64,000 bases of DNA, from NCBI GenBank assembly GCA_947034885.2, contig OX344749.2, positions 34,963,182 through 35,027,181 of the forward strand, in the 5' to 3' direction. This DNA is from Thuidium tamariscinum. Lineage: Eukaryota; Streptophyta; Bryopsida; Hypnales; Thuidiaceae. The notes under the pieces were generated by a model. It did not search any database and was not told the DNA's origin. It was given only the letters and a program-made list of their open reading frames with translations. Both the position numbers and the translations under genes were made by a program. Positions 50,101 through 59,500 of the stretch are shown piece by piece. The stretch's first letter is position 1, and each line of letters starts with the position of its first letter.

Positions 50101-51367
50101 CTAGCGGATAAGGCTATGGTAGAGTTTGTAGCTGAAGGGGTTTTAGCAACTTGATTTGCAATGAGTTCAGTAATTTCTTTTGCAGAATCTCTATACATGC
50201 CTTTTGCTACTGGGTGAGAGTGATTTCCTAGGTGAATAGCAGCCCTAGTCATATTTGGGTTATCACTGTAGCAATAGTAAATTCTAGCATCACAGGTGAT
50301 GAGGCATGTAGGTATTGTTTTGCAGACTTTACAAACTAGTTTGCAATCTTTTGGTGGAATGACTCCTACTGCAAAAGGAAGTATTGTAGAACCTGTCCAT
50401 TCTATTTCATTTTTCCTAGAAGTCCTAGACAAGTACTCGCACCTAGGATTTTCACAGATAAGATGGCCAACGCAGAAGGACTTACGAAACTTCAGATTGT
50501 CCGAGTTGTTGATGTTTGTTGTCACTAGCTTACACCACCCGTGTCCATCGTATCGCTTGTCCATTCCCTCCAAGTTCTTAGTTGCAGACGAAGAAGAAGA
50601 GGTCCGCCCTAGTGGTAGTTCAAAGATGGCATCTCCATTGTAAGAAGGTGGTAGAAACTCTACTTGGTGGTGCTTCACAACAATCATGTCTAATGTTGAC
50701 AGTTCATTTCTTGAACGGTGAAGACCAGAAAGTCTCTTCAAACATTTCATTATACTAGTTGCACTTGTTAGGCTATGATGACAAACTTCTTGTGAGAAGG
50801 TATGTTGGTGAGAAGTACTAGTGGAGGTACTATGTACGGAGTATGTAGCTTTCATATCATGGGACTTTTTTTAACTGAAGAAGGGTTAGGGTCAAGATTC
50901 AAGGAAGGGGACAAGCCTTCCGACTCACTAGACAACTCTACAATAGTCCCTAACAACTCTACCTTAACCTCAACACACATTTCATTTTGCGCAAATGTTG
51001 GAAAGGATCCTATAGGAATAGTGGGATTAGCATTTTGAAGTCCAGAAGGTCTATTCACAGTAGAATTATCGGATTGACGGCTTGCTATCTCAGTGGAAGA
51101 AGCTAATATAGATAAAGGGAGACCATAAGCCCTGTAGTTCCCGAGACCTAGATACCAACAGTGCCCTTCATCAGAGAGACATTTTGAAAGCGGGATTGAT
51201 TGAAGTAATTCACCAGACTCAGAACGACGCTCTTCCTCAACGTAGATAGACGACTCTACAAACTTGAATCGAACATGAAGCAAGTGGCTAAATACAGTAG
51301 CACGACCTTCTAGGTCTAAAGGAAATACTAAAGGAACCTCATGACCATCTACCCGAACGCTTGCCAT
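47160..51367 (-). CDS. Mutator-like transposase with GCM/WRKY-like zinc region and SWIM finger (damaged)
   Basis: Segments, in order: 51367-50852 N-terminal part, starting MASVRVDG; 50855-49206 zinc region (CKVCKTIPTCLITC then NMTRAAIHLGNHSHPV) and DDE core, D in HVYDSQYKKVMTIAVCD, D in GFMADSAMANWNAV, CxxH in CLLHWSNSL, probable E in DEAEVHYLAIRSWW; 48551-47387 a long domain opening GLTLEEMTDMPFCNLSETIH after acceptor TTCTAG; 47384-47160 a SWIM finger, CTCPDF...NCKH. Cut-and-paste of the whole element is the expected role. Damage: a one-base frame change at an A7 run (~50,866), an in-frame TAG at ~49,624, an 8-bp tandem repeat that shifts frame near 49,228, and an in-frame TGA at ~47,395 just before the SWIM finger. 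The intron at ~48,552-49,200 has no phase-matching donor that I can see. The domain order is clear; exact splicing is not. Confidence 0.7.
48833..48854. promoter_or_regulatory. Palindromic site CCGTCGGATCCGACGG, copy 1
   Basis: A perfect 22-bp palindrome with the 16-bp core shown, centred on GGATCC, lies in the presumed intron of the transposase gene. The same core recurs at 60780-60803. Confidence 0.6.
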
Positions 51368-51829
51368 ATTTCTCACAATCTAGTGTAACATAGAAGTGAA
51401 GGTAGAAATGGCCTCAGAGAGTTAAATAGAGAACCTATGGTCTCATATAGTATTCTCCAAGCATCATTAATTTTTTGGGAATAATGGCGGAAAGGACAAT
51501 ATAGCTTTGGAATTTAACACTGACAACGTGTACAATTGAGAAACTATAAAGGTATGCCCCCATTCCAAAAATGACAATCATATTAGAATAAGTGAATAGA
51601 TACAATCTTGTATTATCATTATTATGGTACAATTAGTTGTATAGCAGATAATTCTTTAAGTACTAATTAGACTTTTAATTATAGCATTCTCTCATATTCT
51701 TAGAAGTTTAGGGTATTAAATATTTTGGTAATTGTGATTGTAGCGTACAACATGATTATTATCTTGGCGACTCACTTGAAACGGCTCCAAAATCTCTCAT
51801 TGAGAATGCAAATCTGTACTTCTACTGAC

Positions 51830-52018
51830 ATTGGCGGCACTGTCTCATGAAGGCGCCTCGGGCAATGAAATTTTAAGAATTTCTGGTAGTGCCGGCGTTG
51901 TGTCACAAAGGTACCTCGGGCAACGCTATTTTTTGAATAACTGTCAGTGCCGGCATACAGTTCACAAAGATGCCTCGGGTACTACTACTTTTTAAATTCC
52001 TGGAAGTTCCGGCGCCGA
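51830..52018. repeat. ~58-bp tandem repeat, three units, between the divergent genes
   Basis: CCTCGGG occurs at 51856, 51914 and 51973. Each unit has the order GTGCCGGC, TCACAAAGG, CCTCGGGYAAYG, then an AT-rich part. It lies upstream of the transposase ATG, so it could hold regulatory or transposase-binding sites (inference). Confidence 0.75.
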
Positions 52019-52071
52019 AATAATAAAGCCATATGACACGCATGAAGTGCACAGGCAGAGTAACATAGAAG

Positions 52072-52080
52072 AGTATATAG
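52072..52080 (-). promoter_or_regulatory. Possible TATA box for the transposase gene
   Basis: On the minus strand the sequence is CCTCTATATACTCTTC, ~700 bp upstream of the ATG at 51367. The leader would be long or spliced. Confidence 0.35.
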
Positions 52081-52291
52081 AGGACTCTTAGAAGAGAAGG
52101 ATTCATTTTACTGTAATGTTTGGATTGTAGTTGTGATTTCTATATAGAGTAGAGGAAGTTTCTTCTTCCATGTGCACATGATTATAGAATGTTCCAGTTC
52201 ACTATCTTTCATTTCTGAAAAGCGAAGTAAGAGGCATAGGAGACATACTTCTTTCTTTTATTCTTCTAGAAGAGCTTTAAGGAGAGCTAAG

Positions 52292-52502
52292 ATGGGTCGC
52301 GCAAAGAGGACATTGTCAAAGAGAGGTCGTGGTGAATCAAGTCAATCACAGAATTTCTCTCTATGTTGAGAGAGAGGGAGGCGACAATTTGGCAAGTGCT
52401 GGGGGCCAGAACTCAGGTCCTATGCAGGAGTACTCTAAGGAGAAGCATGCTGAGGATGAAGCCACAGAATCACAAGACACATCCAACATAAGTCTGTCCT
52501 AA
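52292..52502 (+). pseudogene. Short relic resembling the start of the rightward gene
   Basis: ATG at 52292 gives MGRAKRTLSKRGRGESSQSQ; in the next frame from about 52368 the sequence reads acidic, hydrophilic text (GGDNLASAGGQNSGPMQEYS) to a stop at ~52,502. The basic-then-acidic style and the QNSGP segment recall the N-terminus of the gene at 53571 (MVRATRSRARVSGARDGEDA). It may be a duplicated, decayed first exon. Similarity is by eye and weak. Confidence 0.25.
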
Positions 52503-53570
52503 GCATCTTTGAAGTCATTTTCTTTCCTAGTAGTTAGAATTATAAATAGTGAATCAATTTTGTGTATAACAGATCACTCAAAATGAATGAAATTGTCTTT
52601 GAGATTTTCAAAAATTAGAGATATTGATTAGGATGCAATAATAGAAGGTCGAGATAGAGGAACCACTCCTATGTATGATGTGATTTTTTAGCTTCAAAGA
52701 ATGAACTGCGTCATGTTTTCATTTTCAAATTTGAGAGCAATACATGAATTTTGCTTACAGTGACAATAGAGATAGGCATCACCTAGATTTTATAATCCTC
52801 ACAAAGTTTGACTTCCGACTCAAGCTTTCTTGTCCTTTGTAGATTTTCAAAATCTTTGAGAGATATTAACAAAAAATGCTTTATGAAGGGGAAAAATGCT
52901 AATGATTTCCAAGATTGACTTATCAAATCCAACAAATCTACCAAAAATGCAAGGTTGTAAAATGCATTATTTGCTGTTAACTCAAAGACTTGGGATTTTT
53001 GAATACACTTTCTAAAAGGAGCTAATATCTTGAAGTTCACCCTAAATCCAATGCATAGGAATTCAATGTAGAGTTAGACAATTCAAAACCTCAGAGTATG
53101 TTCATAGAACTTTCTCCATGAGGTACAGAGGCCTGGAAATGATTAGCACCTTCAGTCCTTGGTCTGGAAATGATTACTAAATTCAAATTCAAATGTAATG
53201 AAGAATAACACTCGCCAAACTGGATCAGACCTGGTAGAAGGAGAATCGACCTGGTAATTGAGAAGTCTCCGCTCCGTAACTCGGCCAGTTGGCTACCTTT
53301 CGGTGGGGCCGTGAAATCCTGAACTACTTGGTTACTTTACAGTTGCTGCCAGGTTGACTTCCGTAATCCAGGCAAATTAGCATCTCGGGGAAATTGGCGC
53401 ACTTTGAACATTCTCTTTTCCTCCCCGTAACGTAGGAAGGAATATTGTGTCAGTCTTGGTAGCCACAACCTGCATGGCCTCCATTTCGAAGCTTATCATT
53501 TTACAACAAACCAGGTGTAGCGTGGGAGTTTCAGAGTGTGATCTCGTTAGTACTTTCAAATCTTGTGCAA
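52503..53570. other. Spacer upstream of the rightward gene
   Basis: No gene seen. The last ~400 bp are less AT-rich than the rest and presumably hold the promoter of the gene starting at 53571; no clear TATA box is seen. Confidence 0.4.
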
Positions 53571-56500
53571 ATGGTGAGGGCGACGCGTAGCCGAGCGAGA
53601 GTTTCTGGAGCTCGTGATGGAGAGGACGCTCAGCATCAGGTACTAGTTTCTGAATTTCTCGAAGCCGTCATGACCTACACATGAAATTTTCTTCTCTTTT
53701 CCTTTCCGAACTAGCTAGAGTGCGCATTGCAAACTGGGAAGATCACAGTCGCACGCTTCGTAGGAGCTTCTGTACGTTTCCGAGAACTTTGATTCAGTAG
53801 ACTTCAGTGAATTCGCTCTGTCGCACCACCAGTTCCAGGTTGTATTGACTGCGTCACTGAAGATTTCATGGCTTACTGCCAACACGCCATCCGGATGTGG
53901 ATGCAGTCTGAGCGCGCCTCAAGTAAGACGTACGCGCGGTTTTAGAGCGTCCCTGATTGTCACATTTTGGATCCATTTTTTTTTCTTCACGCTAGACGCG
54001 CCACCACGGACGCGTCACCACGCATGGGCGCGTTAGTCACCACGGGCGCGTCAGCACCTCGCGGCACCTCACATGGTGACGCGCCACCACCTCGGGCGCG
54101 TCACCACGTACTGGGCGCGTTAGTCACCACGGGCGCGCAAGCACCTTGCGGCACCTCACGTGGTGACGTGCCACCACGGACGCGTCACCACGTGATGGGC
54201 GCATCAGTCACCACGGGTGCGTTAGTCGCCACTGGGCGCGTCAGTCACCACGGGACCCGCTGGGATGAGAATTTGGACAGGAGTCTCATAGGACAGATCA
54301 ATTCCGGTAGTCAATGCCAAATGGTAAGCCATATACACTTCAAGGTTGGAGATTCTGAATCCGCAACAAACTCCCTGACTTCGGGTGATTTTGATTTCCG
54401 CACCTCATGAAAAAAAAAACGGGATTTTTGCGGGTACCACGAGCCCCGCCGAAAAATCAAGTCGGACCCGACTTGATTTTTCGGTGGGGCTCGTGGTACC
54501 CTCAAAAATCCCGAAATTTTCAACTTACATATAGTACGTCAATTCCAACGTTCTCTGCATCTGTCAGCGGTGTTTTCTCAAGACTCGTTGTAGTAAGGTT
54601 TCATGAAGAATGTCTGTGTTTTTGGTATTAATTGAGTCGCAAAGTTTTTTGTAAGCTTCGATTCGTTGCCCGCGGGGAATCCAGGAGAGGAGGCGTTGGA
54701 CTCCAGAGTTATCATGAAGATCTAGATTGCTGGACTTGAAATCACCGCAGCACGATCGATCTCGAAGGCTGCTCATATTATCATGTGCGACATGAAGACT
54801 GAGAACTCCCTAGTGCTTGCGCGAGCTGCCTGCTCTTTTCCCAATTTGCGTGTTTGATTCATTGCAGGGAAGGAGTTCGTGGGGTACCACGAGGCACCCC
54901 ACAAAATCAAGTCGGACCCGACTTGAATTTGTCGAATGGCTCGTGGTACCCCCGAACTCTTTCACTTTTCCGTACCGTAGATCCAATTCCAAAAGTACTC
55001 TTGTTTTTTTTTATGTAATTGCAACTTATTCTTGGCAGAGATTTGACTTCGAAGAACACTCCAGGTGGAACAGAAGTGTTGCCTTCAGCTAAGAGCACCC
55101 AAAGTTTTGATTTTTTTATGAAATGCTGATGTCTTGGGTTGATTTTGTGTTGCATAATGCTAGGATTGGTAATGATTCATTAAATTGTTCGTATTATTTG
55201 GGTACCACGAGCTTCTTCATAAAAGCCCGTCGGACCCGACTTAATTTTCTCTCTCAGCTCGTACTACTCTCAAACGCTGTCCTTCTTTTGAATCCTGCTT
55301 GTTTCTTATGAATCAAGTACTACGCAGTGTTTGACTTTGTTGGCACTTTATGATTGGTTTTTTGAAAAAGTTCTTTTTTCTTTGAAGACCTCATGTGGTT
55401 GCACGTTTTGCACCATTTATGTTTGTCACTAATTGTATATTTTTTATTCTAATGGGTTTAGTCCAAATGATTGAATCATTTATTCCATTGAAATTTTCAT
55501 AGAGGTGGTACTTACCTTATATGTTTTGTTCAGGCTACTGCTGAAGCTACTAGTGTTGGTGAGGGTAGTGAACAATCGAATCAATGGGTATGCAAACCAT
55601 AACCCCTAAAAGTTTTTGTAATAATGTCTTATTTTCCTCATTGTTTTATTATCTTTAATTGTATTTCTTTTGGTGATGCAATTGGAAACTTGACTTTGCC
55701 ATTGAACATAGAGTTTTCTTCTTCATTATTCAGGTTGGTAAAGGAAGGGGCAAGCGTCAGAAGGTGTCATCTTCAGGGCCCCAAAATCCTACAGAGCAGA
55801 GTGGCCATGCAATGGAGCTCGGTGGACCCTCAAAGAAGGCAGAAGTTGGTGTCTCTTTTTCCACGGACCAGAGTGATCCAGACCTCAATTTGGTGAGTTT
55901 TGATGACGTCCTTGATGCTGCAGAGCGTGCCGTTGACGCATTTGAGCATAGTGTACTCAATGGTACTAGGAGAGATGGCCCATGGTTTTCATCCTTTAGT
56001 GAAGAGATGGAGTACCCCACAGACATGGAGCTGTCAAACTCTAGCAGTGTTGAATTCTTAGAGCTGTACAGTGGGGAGAGCGTTGTGAATATGGACTTAT
56101 TTCAGTCTGACGAAATCATCATCCTTTCGTCAGAGTCTGATGAAGACATTCAAATTTTAGATTAGATAGAGTTCTAATCTCAAAACCATCATATATGATA
56201 TCAGGATTTCTACTCACTAAGGGGTTCTTTTTTGGTAGTTGTGCTGGACGCCTCATTTGCAAGTACCATTTTCTTCTTGAAGTAAAGGTTTATATTTTGA
56301 CCATATCATCCATTTTGTTGCAATTCTTGGTGCTTTTATTCTCTACAAACTTGTCGCTTATTGTAATTGATATTGTATTCCTAGATGGATATTTCACCTG
56401 CCCAAAACACGATCGAAGCAACTATCTTCGAAACTCCAGACTCTCGAAACATAAGGCAGCCACAGATTGAAGAGGGAGTAGATGAACAAGATCAGGGAGA

Positions 56501-59500
56501 AGGAGATGAAGACATGGAAGTAGTCATTCATGATCATGAGGAAGAGAAGTTGATGACGGAAGCAGAACTCCGCCAAATTCAGAAAGGAGATGTAGTGAAC
56601 ATACTTGCACAACTGCGGATGAAGCCCGAAGACTCATTTCGTTTGCACATTCCATTGTGTAGGCTTGTTGCAATGCCAATGGTGAGACCGGCTTTGGCTT
56701 CTGATATAGCAAAGCTAGAGCAAGACTTTGCTGGTGGAGGGTACATGGATGGAGCTGTAGTATTCTACTTATCAGCTACCAATGAGGAAGGAAACACTGA
56801 AGAATTCACAGAGGAGGAGATGAACAACTCGGATCCTATCTAGCAGGAGAAGAACCGAATCTTCTGTCAGAAGTTGGAGGAAATTCCAGAGCGCAAGTTC
56901 TTGAAGAACTTGAAGTTTTTCATCTGCGATGGGAACCATCGCCGTGGTGCATGGATGAATTTCATTTCGAAGCATGGCAGGTGGCACTGCAATGTGGACT
57001 CCATCATCTTGGATACGAAAGGGAAGAATGAGCTTGTCATGCAGGTTATACATCACATTAATAAGTAAGGGTTCTATTATATCTTGTTTTTATTTTCAAA
57101 GGCATTATCTCCTTCAATTCTGTCCTTGTTTCAAGATTTTCAAGATCCTTGTTCTAATACAAACCTTTATTGTCTTCTAGGTCAGTTGAAGATTCTCATG
57201 TGAAGACGAACTTGGTACACACCTTGTACCAAGTTCAAAAGTATGGAATGTTACCAATCAATAAGTTCGCGGCTTTGCTTAGGCCTGCTGAAAGGAAGAG
57301 GTGTCTGGAGAATAAGGTCACAAAGAAATGGTATTCCGTTCAGCCCGAGGTCTTCACATCGTTCATCTTCAGGGTAAGCTCATTCAAATAATTATGAAAA
57401 AGTGTATTTTTGGCTTCCAAAATGTATAATTATGGGTGTCATTTTCTAATTATCCGTGGTGCTTTTGTAGCAAGGAATATCACAAGCTACAGATACTGCT
57501 GTGAGAAGGTACATGGAGGCTACACAAGAGACACAAAATAAACCAGTTGAGGCAGCTAAAGCAATGAGGATTGGAGCAAGGGAACGCACGAAAACTGTCA
57601 TGGTGAAGATGTTTAAATTGCTTGCGGAGCCAACCCAGCGAATGGAGTGGACTTTCTTACAGAGGTATATTAATTTGACATCTTTGTGTTTGCCTTTTTT
57701 TTTGGCTCTAAAATCAATCTCACACTCTTAAAAAATGCTTCTCATCTTTTTGTAGGTGGAAAAGCATTGGGGCAACTTTGAGGTGCCTGAAATGACCTTG
57801 GAAAAGCTCCAGTTGGTGGCTACGTGCAAAATGACAGGCACACACAAAACAAAGATCTTGAAATGGTGGAACTCTTCTTCACTTTCTCATGAAGCACGGA
57901 AGTTGCCCCCAAAACCAGTGTCAGAGAATCTCCTCCCTCAGTTTCTGGTCAAATGCACTTGGTATGCCAGGGTAAGTGTCAAATTACTTAATATTATGTG
58001 TTTGTGTACATTGAAGTACATTGAAGGATTATTTTATCAGTAGGACCCATTTGATGCAATTTAGTACCAATGGATCATATGTTTATTGACTTACTATGAA
58101 AAGGGGTATTTTTTTATAAGATCATAGTTACTTTGTGGTCATGATGTTTGTACCATAAAATAGTAGGTACTTTTAGGCATTGAAGTCCTAAGTACAAGAA
58201 AGGAAGTTTTTGAATTGAAAATCTTAAAAATACTTCATAAGATAATTACAAAGTATAACAAAGAATTTTGAATTAGCCTATCAATTTTGAATAATTAGGC
58301 CATTCAATAAATAAATGTGCATATCAATTATTTGGGGCCTATTTGACATTCAAATTTTCTGTAATAATTGAAGTGGACATTAACCCCTAAAGGACCACAA
58401 CTATATTTTCATCAAAACTGCTCCAAAATTGTCATTTCTAGGGCAGCTACCAAATTTCAGAAAAAAACATTTTTTGACATATGTAACCACAGGATCTTTT
58501 AGTGCACTAGTTTGGGAAGATGTAGAAAAAATTTCAGAAATTTCCACCTTGTAGATTGCAAGATATTAGTGTTTGAAGTTACAAAAATCATTTTTTTTCC
58601 ACTGCGAAAATCCGGGCAGCTGCACTTCAGAAGGCCACATTTGTATGAAAAAATGTTCAAAATGGTTGCGACTCTTTGGATTCATTCCCCAATTCAAGTT
58701 GGATACATGCTTGAAATTTTCATATCATTTGGAATTGTACAACATGTACCAAAAAAATAGTAAGTAGAAAGAAGTAGAGAATGATTCAAAATACAAAAAT
58801 GGTAACAATTTATTTATTGAATTAAAAAATGCCAATCTCAATGGTTCAAATGTTGTAATAAACAACCTACAGCCAATGTTTTTATTTTTTTTCAAAAATA
58901 TTGAAAATTGAGTGAAATAAAGGACTTCAAAGTTCATTTTAGAGAAGAGAATCCATAACTACCCGCAAACTAAAATTCTTCATAACTTTTGATTCATTAA
59001 TCCAAATGGAATGATTCAAAGCTTTCTATGTATGTATGAATCTCTAAAACCAATTTCAAATTTTTATTTCCAAAAAAAGTGATTATTTTTTATCTGCCCA
59101 AACTGCCCGAATTGAGAAACGAACAACATTTTATGCAATAACTTTTCAACCATGTAGTCAAAAGTCACAAAAATTGTTGGGCTTTGAAGACACTCCTCGT
59201 CTACACCTTCTATTAAAGTTTGGTTCCAAAATATGGAAATCTCTAGCCACACGTACTTGCCCAAAATTGTTATGTTGCCAAAAAAGGCATATTGGTCCTT
59301 TAGGGGTTAATGAAATATTGCTTGCATCAATTCTACCTCAATGTTGTAAATGTAGAAATTCCTTCATACTGAGAGTGTGGTACATGTTTCAGATAGAGGA
59401 TGCTTTAGTAAAATTCTTCAACAAAATTGTAAAGGAAGACAACCTTTCCATCAACTACAACACCCAACCAGCACCAGAGCGACTGCTGGAGTACATAGAA

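Noticed and set aside
53967-54410. A 147-residue frame rich in Thr, Gly, Ala and His
   Set aside because: It is the translation of the CpG-rich minisatellite and lies in the predicted first intron.
54311-54631. Two open frames on opposite strands with almost the same protein text (GFLRVPRAPPKNQV)
   Set aside because: They are the two readings of the palindrome at 54420-54513; symmetry makes both strands encode the same words.
49624-56843. UAG might be read as glutamine in this organism, as in some green algae
   Set aside because: The rightward transposon gene appears to end at TAG with no coding-like sequence after it, and TGA also interrupts a frame. C-to-T decay explains the stops better.
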